Part shown: piece after piece, positions 10,799 through 19,747 of the stretch | Layout of the letters: each line of letters opens with the position of its first letter | How positions within the stretch are numbered: the first letter of the stretch is position 1 | Assembly: GCA_016779995.1 (NCBI GenBank) | Contig: JADHMO010000009.1 | Span: 1-64,000 of the forward strand | Direction: 5' to 3' | Length of the DNA stretch: 64,000 nucleotides | From: Flavobacteriales bacterium | GTDB taxonomy: Bacteria > Bacteroidota > Bacteroidia > Flavobacteriales > UBA7312 | Notes under the pieces: model-generated | What the model saw: the letters and a program-made list of their open reading frames with translations, nothing else | Database searches by the model: none | What the model was told of the DNA's origin: nothing | Program-made: the position numbers and the translations under genes

Positions 10799-11535
10799 AT
10801 TGTTTTAGGGTAACATACTTGAGTTAAGTACAACGCATGTGCAGGAACAGAAGTTCCAGCTTGTGCCCTATCTTTTGATTTTATGATGTTAATAAAATCA
10901 TCAATACTTATTTTGCCTAAACCAACATTTATTAAAGTACCTACAATAGCTCTTACCATATTTCTTAAAAAGCGGTCTGCTTGGATAGTAAAAATAAGCG
11001 TATCATTCTTTTGCTCCCAAACTGCTTTCTTTATGGTGCAGTTGTTAGTCTTGGTCTGCGTATGCAATTTAGAGAAGGAAGTAAAATCTATGAAATCAAA
11101 TAAACAGTTTGCTGCTTTGTTCATTTCATCAATATCTAATGTCTTATGTAAAAAATAAGCCTTGTCAACCCAAAAAGGATTTTTAGAGTTATAGATAATG
11201 TACTCATAAGTTCTTGAAATCGCATCAAATCGACAATGCGCATCAGCTTTTACCTCACTAATAGATTTTACACAAATGTCTTCTGGTAGAAAACAATTAA
11301 GACGATAAACGATATTCTCATCTGTTAGATTGGAGTCGTAATCAAAATGCGCAAAAAATTGCTTAGCATGAACGCCTGTATCGGTACGGCCAGCTCCCAT
11401 AACTCCTATTTTTTTATTTAAAACTGTACTTATTGCCTTCTCTAATTGCTCTTGTACTGTAACAGAATTAGGTTGAACCTGCCACCCATGATAGTTAGAA
11501 CCATCATACATTATTTCTATAAAATATCGCTGCAT
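10789..11535 (-). CDS. truA: tRNA pseudouridine(38-40) synthase TruA
   Basis: The enzyme isomerises uridines 38-40 in the anticodon stem-loop of many tRNAs. The catalytic motif GAGRTDTGVHA with its aspartate is present, along with the N-terminal YFIEIMYDGSNYHGWQ and the C-terminal FLRNMVRAIVGTLINVG typical of the family. The start is set at ATG 11535 (MQRYFIEI). This gives about 248 residues, the usual size. An in-frame extension to a TTG at 11598 is possible but adds 21 residues with no family match. It is followed by the ABC exporter with a 10-base overlap. Confidence 0.95.
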   Translation of the reverse strand: MQRYFIEIMYDGSNYHGWQVQPNSVTVQEQLEKAISTVLNKKIGVMGAGRTDTGVHAKQFFAHFDYDSNLTDENIVYRLNCFLPEDICVKSISEVKADAHCRFDAISRTYEYIIYNSKNPFWVDKAYFLHKTLDIDEMNKAANCLFDFIDFTSFSKLHTQTKTNNCTIKKAVWEQKNDTLIFTIQADRFLRNMVRAIVGTLINVGLGKISIDDFINIIKSKDRAQAGTSVPAHALYLTQVCYPKTIWS

Positions 11536-11681
11536 ACTTTGAACAGTGCGAAGATATTCAATTGAATTTAGAAAATTAGTCTTTTGTCTGAATTTCAAAA
11601 TGTAAATAATGTAATCGTAAATTGTTTGACAATAAAATTCATTTTTTAGGGCAATAGAATTAGATTTGTGACGTTTGAACC

Positions 11682-11712
11682 TTGAAAAAATTAAAGCACT
11701 TTATTAAATTTG
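11682..11712 (+). promoter_or_regulatory. Promoter of the MoxR/Bat operon
   Basis: TTG at 11682-11684 and TAAATTTG at 11705-11712 are separated by 20 bases. This matches the Bacteroidota -33/-7 consensus (TTG, about 19-21 bases, TAnnTTTG). The ATG of the MoxR gene is 21 bases after the -7 box. No other comparable promoter was noticed before the next seven genes, which are overlapping or abutting. Confidence 0.75.
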
Positions 11713-11733
11713 CACTTATTTTAAATTTAAACT

Positions 11734-12738
11734 ATGGATACAACTTCAACAACTGTGAGTATTAAAGAATTAAACGACAAAATCAATAAAGAGAGCGCTT
11801 TTATCGATATGCTGATGATGGAAATGAACAAAGTAATCGTTGGTCAAAAGCATATGACTGAACGACTTCTTATAGGATTACTTTCCAATGGTCATATTTT
11901 GTTAGAAGGAGTTCCTGGATTAGCTAAAACACTAGCTATCAACACATTGGCAACTACTATTGATGCTAATTTCAGTAGGATACAATTTACACCTGACTTA
12001 TTACCTGCCGATGTTTTAGGAACACAAATATATAGTCCTAAAAACGAAACATTCTCGGTTAAAAAAGGACCTATTTTTGCTAATTTTATTCTAGCTGATG
12101 AAATCAATCGTGCTCCAGCAAAAGTACAATCTGCTCTTTTAGAAGCTATGCAAGAGCGTCAAATCACTATAGGCGATGAAACATTTAAGTTAGATGAGCC
12201 ATTTCTAGTTTTAGCCACACAAAACCCAGTTGAGCAAGAAGGAACTTATCCTCTACCAGAAGCGCAAGTTGATAGATTTATGCTAAAAGTAGTTATCGAC
12301 TACCCAACTAAAGATGAAGAAAAACTAATCATCAGAAATAACTTAGCAAAATCTTTCCCTAAAGCCAATCAAATTCTTAAACCCAATCAGATAATTGCTG
12401 CTAGAGAACTTGTCAAAGAAGTATATATGGACGAGAAAATAGAGCAGTATATTGTAGATATTGTTTTTGCAACACGTTTTCCAGAAAAATTTGGCTTAAC
12501 AAAATTCAAGGACTTAATAAGTTTTGGGGCATCGCCAAGAGCAAGTATTAGCTTAGCATCTGCTGCTAAAGCATTTGCCTTTATACAAAGAAGAGGGTAT
12601 GTAATACCTGAGGATGTTCGTTCTATTTGCCACGATGTTCTTAGACACAGAATAGGATTATCATACGAAGCTGAAGCTGAAAACATTAGTAGCGAAGATA
12701 TTATTACTGAAATTCTAAATACTGTTGAAATTCCATAA
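11734..12738 (+). CDS. MoxR family AAA+ ATPase
   Basis: This 334-residue AAA-3 type ATPase has Walker A GVPGLAKT (about 59-66), a Walker B/DEINRAP stretch (ADEINRAPAKVQSALLEAMQ) and the AAA lid domain in the last 90 residues. MoxR ATPases act as chaperone-like remodelling enzymes for VWA-domain partners. Here the partners are plausibly the DUF58 protein and BatA/BatB encoded directly downstream. The stop codon overlaps the next start by one base, indicating tight translation coupling. It is the first gene of the Bat operon and has a clear promoter upstream. Confidence 0.95.
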   Translation: MDTTSTTVSIKELNDKINKESAFIDMLMMEMNKVIVGQKHMTERLLIGLLSNGHILLEGVPGLAKTLAINTLATTIDANFSRIQFTPDLLPADVLGTQIYSPKNETFSVKKGPIFANFILADEINRAPAKVQSALLEAMQERQITIGDETFKLDEPFLVLATQNPVEQEGTYPLPEAQVDRFMLKVVIDYPTKDEEKLIIRNNLAKSFPKANQILKPNQIIAARELVKEVYMDEKIEQYIVDIVFATRFPEKFGLTKFKDLISFGASPRASISLASAAKAFAFIQRRGYVIPEDVRSICHDVLRHRIGLSYEAEAENISSEDIITEILNTVEIP

Positions 12739-13607
12739 TGGAGACCAGCGATTTATTAAAAAAAGTTCGAAAAATTGAATTGAAGACTAAAGGTCTTTCT
12801 AATCATATATTTGCAGGCGAATACCATACTGCATTTAAAGGTAAGGGAATGGCTTTTAGTGAGGTCAGAGAATACCAACCTGGCGATGATATCAGAACTA
12901 TAGACTGGAATGTTACTGCTCGTTTCAACAACCCTTTCATCAAGGTGTTTGAAGAAGAAAGAGAAATGACCGTCATACTTATGATTGACGTTAGTGGCTC
13001 TAAAAACTTTGGAACACAAAATCAAATGAAACAAGAGTTAGTCACTGAATTATCGGCAGTTATAGCTTTTTCGGCTATCCAAAATAACGATAAAATCGGA
13101 GTTATTTTCTTCAGTGATAAAGTCGAGAAATTCATTCCGCCCAAAAAAGGGAAATCCCACATTCTTAGAATTATTAGAGAATTAATAGCATTTGAACCTG
13201 AAAACAAAGGAACAAATATTGGTGAAGCATTGCGTTATTTCAATAATGTTATAAAAAAACGAAGCGTTTGTTTTGTTATCTCAGATTTCATTGCTGATGA
13301 CTTTGACGCTCCACTAAAAATAGCCAATAAAAAACACGATTTAGTAGCCATTAGAATTCACGATATAAGAGAAGAAGAATTACCTAACGTAGGACTTGTT
13401 CAAATGAGAGACTCCGAAACAGGACAAATCAAATGGATTGACACAAGTAGCAAAGAAATAAGAGATTCTTATCACAAAAATTATATGGAAAATGAACAAT
13501 CTATAAATCAATTGTTTAAAACAAGCGGTGTTGATACCATTCAACTGCGTACTGATAAAGATTACATCAAGCCATTAATCCAATTTTTTAAAAGTAGAGG
13601 GAAATGA
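12738..13607 (+). CDS. DUF58 domain protein with VWA-like fold
   Basis: This 289-residue protein carries the DUF58 signature YQPGDDIRTIDWNVTAR (about 46-62). A VWA-like segment follows with a MIDAS-type DVSGS (D84-S88). It has no signal peptide or clear membrane segment, so it is probably cytoplasmic and peripheral. In this gene order it is the standard partner of the MoxR ATPase. The molecular function is not established. It overlaps the next gene by four bases. Confidence 0.93.
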   Translation: METSDLLKKVRKIELKTKGLSNHIFAGEYHTAFKGKGMAFSEVREYQPGDDIRTIDWNVTARFNNPFIKVFEEEREMTVILMIDVSGSKNFGTQNQMKQELVTELSAVIAFSAIQNNDKIGVIFFSDKVEKFIPPKKGKSHILRIIRELIAFEPENKGTNIGEALRYFNNVIKKRSVCFVISDFIADDFDAPLKIANKKHDLVAIRIHDIREEELPNVGLVQMRDSETGQIKWIDTSSKEIRDSYHKNYMENEQSINQLFKTSGVDTIQLRTDKDYIKPLIQFFKSRGK

Positions 13608-14473
13608 AAAAGCTACTAATACTTCTTCTGCTACCCACAGCTATGTTTGCTCAACTTAGCGTTAAAGTTGACAGCACCAATATCCTTATTGGCGATCAAA
13701 TAAACTTTAGTATAGAAGCAAATATATTCGAAGGCGATAGCCTACCCCATTTCACTGATACTATAGGTGCTCTAGAAATTGTTTCTAAATCAGTGATAGA
13801 CAGTATTAAAACTGAAGAAGGATGGCAACTTACACAATCTTATGTTTTAACAGTTTGGGATAGCGGGGTTTATTATATACCATCTGTTCAGTTTAAGTCG
13901 TTTGTAAGTGACTCTATTGCCATATTAGTTAATACAATAGAAATGGCAGAAGATGCTGAACTCAAAGATATTAAAGCACCTATACATACTCCAATAACTT
14001 TTGAAGAATTAAGCCCTTACCTACTAGCTCTTCTCATTCTTGCCCTTTTGATTTACATAATTAGATGGTATGTCAAAAACAGAGAGAAAACTCCAGTTGA
14101 TATCAAAACCGTTGAAAGAGTGATTCCACCCTATGAAATTGCTCTTATCGAACTGGAAAAACTAAATGCCAAAAAATTATGGCAAGAAGATAATGTAAAG
14201 GAATATTATAGTGAACTTTCTGAAATTATTAGAACTTACATTGAAAACGGTATTGGTACTCCAGCAATGGAAATACCTACACAGGAAATTCTTTTTCAGC
14301 TTCACCAAAAAGGAATTGATACCACTAAGCTAAAAGAACTTTTGACTAGATCTGATTTAGCTAAATTTGCTAAGGCTAAGCCTTTACAAGTAGAAAATGA
14401 AGAAAGTCTAAAAATAGGGTACGACTTTATTCACCAAACAAAACCTCAAAAAGAAATCGATGATGTGGAATAA
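13604..14473 (+). CDS. Small BatD-like membrane protein of the Bat operon
   Basis: This 289-residue protein has a signal peptide (MKKLLILLLLPTAMFAQ) and a periplasmic beta-rich region to about 135. One transmembrane helix (about 139-157, LLALLILALLIYIIRW) is followed by a cytoplasmic helical tail. The plan (signal, beta domain, TM, helical tail with a conserved RTYIENG/YFSNKFN-like patch) is that of BatD at 17202-18974, but at half the length. I therefore read it as a reduced BatD-like protein; homology has not been tested by alignment. Such a gene sits between DUF58 and BatA in many Bacteroidota. It overlaps DUF58 by 4 bases and batA by 14 bases. Confidence 0.8.
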   Translation: MKKLLILLLLPTAMFAQLSVKVDSTNILIGDQINFSIEANIFEGDSLPHFTDTIGALEIVSKSVIDSIKTEEGWQLTQSYVLTVWDSGVYYIPSVQFKSFVSDSIAILVNTIEMAEDAELKDIKAPIHTPITFEELSPYLLALLILALLIYIIRWYVKNREKTPVDIKTVERVIPPYEIALIELEKLNAKKLWQEDNVKEYYSELSEIIRTYIENGIGTPAMEIPTQEILFQLHQKGIDTTKLKELLTRSDLAKFAKAKPLQVENEESLKIGYDFIHQTKPQKEIDDVE

Positions 14474-15455
14474 TTGGACATTCTATAACCCCGATTTTTT
14501 ATACGCCCTGACTCTAGTGCCATTGCTCTGGATATGGTATTACTTTAGACAAAGGGAACAAGCCGCACAACTGCAAATTTCTTCTTTAAAAGGTATTACT
14601 AAAAATAGCTGGAAGGCAAAAGGACGCCATCTTGTATTTCTATTTAGAACCACAGCTTTAGCCATTCTAATAATTGCATTTGCCCGACCACAATCGACCT
14701 TATCTTGGGAAGATATGACTACAGAAGGTATTGATATTGTCATCTCAATGGATATATCGGGAAGTATGTTAGCTCAAGATTTAAAACCCGATAGACTGGA
14801 AGCTTCAAAAAATGTGGCTATGAATTTTATTTCTGGACGTCCTAACGATAGGATTGGACTAGTGATATTCAGTGGCGAGAGTTTTACTCAATGTCCATTA
14901 ACTACAGACCATCAAGTATTGCAAAATTTATTTGCAAATGTTAAAAGTGGAATGGTTGAAGATGGAACTGCTATCGGCATGGGCTTAGCTACTGCTGTAA
15001 ACAGACTAAAAGAAAGTGAGGCCATAAGTAAAGTTATTATTCTATTGACCGATGGAGTCAATAATCAAGGCTCGGTAGCTCCCTTAACGGCAGCTAAGAT
15101 TGCGCAGAAGTTCGGCATAAGAGTTTATACCATTGGTGTTGGTACACAAGGATATGCCCCTTACCCTTTTAAAACACCTTTTGGCACGACAGTATATCAA
15201 GATGTCGAAGTACAAATAGACGAAGAAACACTACAAAATATAGCCTCTGTTACTAATGGACAGTATTTTAGAGCAACTTCAAACAAAGCTCTTGAGTCCA
15301 TTTATAGAGAAATTGATCAACTGGAAAGATCCAAAATTGAAGTCAAAGAATATCATAAGAAAAAAGAAGAATTTTTTCCTTTAGCACTTTTGGCATTAAC
15401 TTTATTAATTATTGAGTTTCTACTCAGACACACTGTATTTAGAAGTATAACCTAA
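14460..15455 (+). CDS. batA: Aerotolerance VWA protein BatA
   Basis: This 331-residue inner-membrane protein has two N-terminal hydrophobic segments (about 12-28 and 58-75), a VWA domain and a C-terminal transmembrane helix (about 308-325). An intact MIDAS motif DISGS (D98-S102) and the later threonine and aspartate (IILLTDGVNNQG) suggest metal binding. Bat proteins were first linked to aerotolerance in Bacteroides fragilis; the mechanism is uncertain. It abuts batB with a one-base overlap. An ATG at 14463 is an equally good start. Confidence 0.93.
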   Translation: MMWNNWTFYNPDFLYALTLVPLLWIWYYFRQREQAAQLQISSLKGITKNSWKAKGRHLVFLFRTTALAILIIAFARPQSTLSWEDMTTEGIDIVISMDISGSMLAQDLKPDRLEASKNVAMNFISGRPNDRIGLVIFSGESFTQCPLTTDHQVLQNLFANVKSGMVEDGTAIGMGLATAVNRLKESEAISKVIILLTDGVNNQGSVAPLTAAKIAQKFGIRVYTIGVGTQGYAPYPFKTPFGTTVYQDVEVQIDEETLQNIASVTNGQYFRATSNKALESIYREIDQLERSKIEVKEYHKKKEEFFPLALLALTLLIIEFLLRHTVFRSIT

Positions 15456-16498
15456 TGTTGAGATACGAAAATAGCGAATGGTTGTTTTTATTGGTTCTGA
15501 TACCAATAATAATCCTTGTATTTATCCTTTCTGTAAGATGGAGAAAAAAAGCTATTGGAGTATTTGGACAACTTAAGCTAGTTTATAAACTTATGCCTAT
15601 GGCCTCAGAGTTTAAGCTACGAATCAAATTTATATTGTTCGCTATTGCAATAAGTTCACTCATTATAGGTATTGCCAACCCTCAGATTGGCTCCAAAATG
15701 GAAGAGGTAAAACGAGAAGGAGTCGATTTAATGATTGCTATTGATTTATCAAATAGTATGTTGGCTGAAGACCTGCAGCCTAATCGCTTAATAAGAGCTA
15801 AACAATCCATATCTAAATTGATTGATAGACTTGATGGCGACAGAATAGGATTGATTGTTTTTGCTGGTGATGCTTATGTACAACTACCAATTACAACTGA
15901 TTACTCTGCCGCTAAATTATTTTTATCTACCATCAATACAAGTATAGTACCTACTCAGGGAACAGCTATTGGTAAAGCTATTGAATTATCCATAAAAAGT
16001 TTTGATTTAGACAATGACCAAAACAAAGCCATAATTGTCATTACAGATGGCGAAAATCACGAAGATGATGCCATTGAAAAGGCTAAAGAAGCACAAGAAT
16101 TAGGCATATTTGTACACACTATAGGAATGGGTTCTGTTGAAGGTGGTCCTATTCCAATTAAAAATAGGTACGGCACCATATCATCTTATCAAAAAGACAG
16201 AGAAGGTAATACTATTATTACTGCCTTAAATGAAGAAATGCTAAAACAAATAGCCCAATCAGGTGGTGGCTCCTATATTCGAGCCAATTCAACTCAAAGT
16301 GGTCTAAATGCCTTGTTCAAAGAAATAAACAAAATGGAGAAAAAAGAAATTGGCTCCAAAGTATTTACTGATTATAAAGACCGATTCCAATGGTTTATTG
16401 GATTAGCCATAATTCTTCTAATTATAGAAACACTAATGAAAGGAAGAAAAAATAAATGGAGTAGTAAAATTAATTTGTTTGAAGAAGATGAAAATTAG
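15455..16498 (+). CDS. batB: Aerotolerance VWA protein BatB
   Basis: This 347-residue paralogue of BatA has the same plan: two N-terminal membrane segments (about 9-28 and 56-74), a VWA domain with MIDAS DLSNS (D97-S101) and VITDGENH, and a C-terminal membrane helix (about 311-326). Both copies keep their metal-binding residues, so neither looks degenerate. It probably forms a membrane complex with BatA and the TPR proteins BatC and BatE. Its end overlaps batC by 20 bases. Confidence 0.93.
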   Translation: MLRYENSEWLFLLVLIPIIILVFILSVRWRKKAIGVFGQLKLVYKLMPMASEFKLRIKFILFAIAISSLIIGIANPQIGSKMEEVKREGVDLMIAIDLSNSMLAEDLQPNRLIRAKQSISKLIDRLDGDRIGLIVFAGDAYVQLPITTDYSAAKLFLSTINTSIVPTQGTAIGKAIELSIKSFDLDNDQNKAIIVITDGENHEDDAIEKAKEAQELGIFVHTIGMGSVEGGPIPIKNRYGTISSYQKDREGNTIITALNEEMLKQIAQSGGGSYIRANSTQSGLNALFKEINKMEKKEIGSKVFTDYKDRFQWFIGLAIILLIIETLMKGRKNKWSSKINLFEEDEN

Positions 16499-17201
16499 AC
16501 TCACATTATTTGTTATTCTATTAAATTCAGTTGTTGTTTTTGCACAACACCACAACAGTAAAATCAGAAAAGGTAATACCGCCTATAAAGACAGTTTATA
16601 CAGTGATGCTGAACAACTATATAGAGAAGCTTTGATGAAAGACCAAAGCTCCTATGAAGCTTCTTTTAATATGGCTGATGCAATTTATAAACAAGAACGT
16701 TACAGTGAAGCTAATTCATTGTTCAAAGCACTATCAGAAAAAACTGATGATAAAATAAAAAAGTCAGAAAGCTATCATAACTTGGGGAATTCATTACTTA
16801 AAGAGCAAAAATTAGACGAAGCCATAGAAGCCTATAAAAATGCACTACGAAACAACCCAAAAGACTTAGATACTAAACACAATTTGGCATACGCTATGCG
16901 AATGAAAAATCAAAATCAAGAGCAAGAAAAAGAAGAGCAAAAAGAAGAAGATAAGAAGGAAGAAAAAGAGGAGCAAAAAGAAGAAGAAAAAGATAAAGGT
17001 GAAAACCAAAATGAAAAAGGAGAACAATCAGAAGAAGAGAAAAAAGAAGAACCTAAACAACCTCAAGATCCCAATGAGATGACTGAAGAAGAAGCACAAC
17101 AAATATTAGATGCTTTACAACAACAAGAAAAAGAACTTCAGGAGGACTTACAAAAGAAGAAACAACAGGGAGTTAAACTCAAAATTCTAAAGGATTGGTA
17201 G
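16479..17201 (+). CDS. batC: BatC, TPR protein with a charged tail
   Basis: This 240-residue protein has an N-terminal signal/anchor (MKIRLTLFVILLNSVVVFAQ). Two to three TPR repeats follow (about 30-140; SYHNLGNSLLKEQKLDEAIEA is typical). Then comes a highly charged, low-complexity stretch of Glu, Lys and Gln (about 145-205), and a short helical end rich in Gln. The TPRs likely bind partner proteins in the periplasm. ATG codons at 16479 and 16488 are both possible; the second gives a cleaner signal peptide. The stop abuts batD directly. Confidence 0.88.
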   Translation: MKKMKIRLTLFVILLNSVVVFAQHHNSKIRKGNTAYKDSLYSDAEQLYREALMKDQSSYEASFNMADAIYKQERYSEANSLFKALSEKTDDKIKKSESYHNLGNSLLKEQKLDEAIEAYKNALRNNPKDLDTKHNLAYAMRMKNQNQEQEKEEQKEEDKKEEKEEQKEEEKDKGENQNEKGEQSEEEKKEEPKQPQDPNEMTEEEAQQILDALQQQEKELQEDLQKKKQQGVKLKILKDW

Positions 17202-18974
17202 ATGAAGAATTGGATTATTTACATACTTGCTTTTTTACCTTTCCTCTCATTCGGACAAAGCTTAGAGTTAAGTGTTAGCAAAAATCCAGTAGCTGTTGGC
17301 GAAGAATTTAGAATAGATTTCACTCTAGATGGAGAAGGTACAGGCTTTAATCCGCCTACCTTGAATGGACTAAGGAAAATCAGTGGACCTAATCAATCTT
17401 CAAGCAGTAGTATGCAAATAATTAATGGCAAAATTAGCCGTTCTCAAAGCACAACCTACTCCTACTACGTAACTGCACTAAAGGAAGGCGAACTCAAGAT
17501 TGGAGAAGCAAGTATTACTTCCAATGGAAAGCTTATTCGTTCCAAAGCAGGAATAATGAATGTAACCAAGGCTAACCCTAACACCAAGTCTAGTGCTAGT
17601 TACAACATAGCTGAAAACGTTTATATAAAGGCAACAGTCAATAAAAGAAACATCTATCAAGGTGAACAAATAGTGGTCAGCTATAAACTGTACTCAAAAA
17701 TAAACTTAGCTGATATTAATATATCAACTATACCTGAACTTAATGGCTTTTGGAAAGAAGATGTAGAAACTAAATCAACGCCTAAATTAGAAGTTATAGA
17801 TGGTGAAAGACACAACGTTTGGGAAATAAGTCGATTTATCTTAACACCTCAAAAAAGTGGTAAGTTAAATATTGACCCTATGGAAATAAACGTCACTGTG
17901 CAAGTTAAAAAACAACGTAACAGAAGAGACCCATTTGGAGATCCGTTTGGAATGTTTGGTTCTTATCAAAATATTGAAGAAAAGATAAAATCAAAAAATA
18001 TTACGGTTAATGTAAAAGATTTGCCAGATGGTGCGCCTGAAAATTTTAATGGTGCAGTAGGTCAATTTGAAATTAAATCGTCTGTAGACAAAACAACAGC
18101 CGATGCCAATGAAGCTATTAATTACAAGCTGACCCTTTCGGGAAATGGCAATATCCACTTAATAGATAATATCCCTATTGATTTCCCTTCAAACTTTGAA
18201 GCTTATGACCCACAAAAAAAAGACAAGACATTTAGTACAAAAAGTGGAATTGCAGGAAGTGTCGAATTTGAACACCTATTGATACCAAGATACAAAGGGG
18301 AATACACCATAGAAGGAGTAGGATTTAGCTACTTTAACACCAAAACAAAGACTTACAAAAGCCTTAAAACTCAAGACATAACAATAAATGTTCTAAAGGG
18401 AGAAAACAACGAAAACTCCTACTTATCTTCTGAAGAACTTCAAAACAACAATAATTCTCAAGCATTTAGTACAATAAAAGTAGACACAACGCTAGAACGA
18501 TTTAACAAAAGCCCTTTCAACAAATGGCTATTTATTCTACTAGTTTCATTACCAATTTTAGCTGTTATTGCATACTTCATTAATTTATATTTTGAGGAAA
18601 AGAATAATAGAAATCCTGTTTTGAGAAAATATCGAAAATCGCTTGTTTTTGCTCAAAAAAGACTAAAAAAAGCTCAAAAACACCTCGAAAATGATGAAAA
18701 AGAGCAGTTTTTTGAAGAAATAGAAAAGTCGCTTTGGAATTATTTCTCCAATAAATTTAATGTAAATATGGCTGATTTATCCAAAGACACTATCAATGAC
18801 TACTTTAATAAAAATGGAGTGACTGAAACAGTAATAAATAACTTCACATCAATTATAGAAAAATGTGAGTTTTGTCGTTTTGCACCTTCAGCATTAGAAA
18901 CTGAAGATATGAAAGAGGTTTATGAAAAAGCAACGGCAGTGATAATTGAAGTAGAACAAGACCTAAAAAAATAA
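17202..18974 (+). CDS. batD: BatD, large membrane-anchored Bat protein
   Basis: This 590-residue protein has a signal peptide (cut near SFG-Q). A long periplasmic beta-rich region (about 20-430) follows, with the BatD features SKNPVAVGEEFRIDFTLDG and YKLYSKINL. There is one transmembrane helix (about 443-463, KWLFILLVSLPILAVIAYFI) and a cytoplasmic helical tail. The start ATG is immediately after the batC stop. The family is known as oxygen tolerance BatD; it is thought to assist the BatA/BatB complex, but the biochemical activity is unknown. It overlaps batE by one base. Confidence 0.92.
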   Translation: MKNWIIYILAFLPFLSFGQSLELSVSKNPVAVGEEFRIDFTLDGEGTGFNPPTLNGLRKISGPNQSSSSSMQIINGKISRSQSTTYSYYVTALKEGELKIGEASITSNGKLIRSKAGIMNVTKANPNTKSSASYNIAENVYIKATVNKRNIYQGEQIVVSYKLYSKINLADINISTIPELNGFWKEDVETKSTPKLEVIDGERHNVWEISRFILTPQKSGKLNIDPMEINVTVQVKKQRNRRDPFGDPFGMFGSYQNIEEKIKSKNITVNVKDLPDGAPENFNGAVGQFEIKSSVDKTTADANEAINYKLTLSGNGNIHLIDNIPIDFPSNFEAYDPQKKDKTFSTKSGIAGSVEFEHLLIPRYKGEYTIEGVGFSYFNTKTKTYKSLKTQDITINVLKGENNENSYLSSEELQNNNNSQAFSTIKVDTTLERFNKSPFNKWLFILLVSLPILAVIAYFINLYFEEKNNRNPVLRKYRKSLVFAQKRLKKAQKHLENDEKEQFFEEIEKSLWNYFSNKFNVNMADLSKDTINDYFNKNGVTETVINNFTSIIEKCEFCRFAPSALETEDMKEVYEKATAVIIEVEQDLKK

Positions 18975-19705
18975 TGAAGTATAGAATAATCATCTTTTTT
19001 ACATTCTTGTCATTAATAGGATTTTCTAAAACCCATTTAGATAGCCTATTTATTACTGCCAACGCACACTACCAAACTGAAAAATACGCTGAGGCAATAG
19101 ACAATTACCAAACTATTTTAGACTCCAACTATTTTTCTTTTGAGCTTTATTTTAACCTAGCTAATGCAAATTACCAATTTGGCAAAATTCCTTTAAGTAT
19201 TTATTATTACGAAAAAGCACTTCAAATAAAAAAAGATAAAAATGCTATAAACAACCTAGCTTTAGCTCAAAATAGAATCACTTTAATCGAACCTATACCT
19301 CAATTGTTTTATGTCAGATGGTGGAACAATATCACTCATCAACTTTCACTGAAGATATGGAGCGTTTTATTAATAACTGGGATATGGCTTTCATCAGTTT
19401 TTTTAATATTGTTTATCAAGAATAGAAAAAAGTGGAAGTTTAATGGACTACTTTTAAGTATCATAATTACTTTTTTAATTGGGGCTCAGATGTATAATGC
19501 CAACATTCAAGAAAACAAAGTCTATGCTATAATTCTTAAAGAAGCTAAGTTATTTGATGATAACATCAACTATCAGTCTAATGGAAATGTAGATAGAGGT
19601 AATAAAGTATTAATATTAGATGAAAGTGAAGAAATGTTTCATATTAAACTTCTAGATGGGCAAAGTGGTTGGGTAGAGAAAAAAATAGTTAAATTACTAG
19701 AATAG
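18974..19705 (+). CDS. batE: BatE, TPR and SH3-like protein
   Basis: This 243-residue protein has a short signal sequence and TPR repeats (about 20-105, including YFNLANANYQFGKIPLSIYY). Two transmembrane helices lie at about 130-150 and 157-173, and a C-terminal SH3-like domain ends with LLDGQSGWVEKKIVKLLE. It is the last gene of the Bat operon. After it a 42-base gap leads to an unrelated secreted-protein gene. No terminator hairpin of note was seen in the gap. Confidence 0.88.
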   Translation: MKYRIIIFFTFLSLIGFSKTHLDSLFITANAHYQTEKYAEAIDNYQTILDSNYFSFELYFNLANANYQFGKIPLSIYYYEKALQIKKDKNAINNLALAQNRITLIEPIPQLFYVRWWNNITHQLSLKIWSVLLITGIWLSSVFLILFIKNRKKWKFNGLLLSIIITFLIGAQMYNANIQENKVYAIILKEAKLFDDNINYQSNGNVDRGNKVLILDESEEMFHIKLLDGQSGWVEKKIVKLLE

Positions 19706-19747
19706 TATAGTAAAAAATACTAAATTCGTTTGTTCTACTTAAAAACC

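Noticed and set aside
14460-16498. BatA/BatB as an assembly duplication
   Set aside because: The two share architecture but differ widely in sequence, and both belong to the standard Bat gene order.
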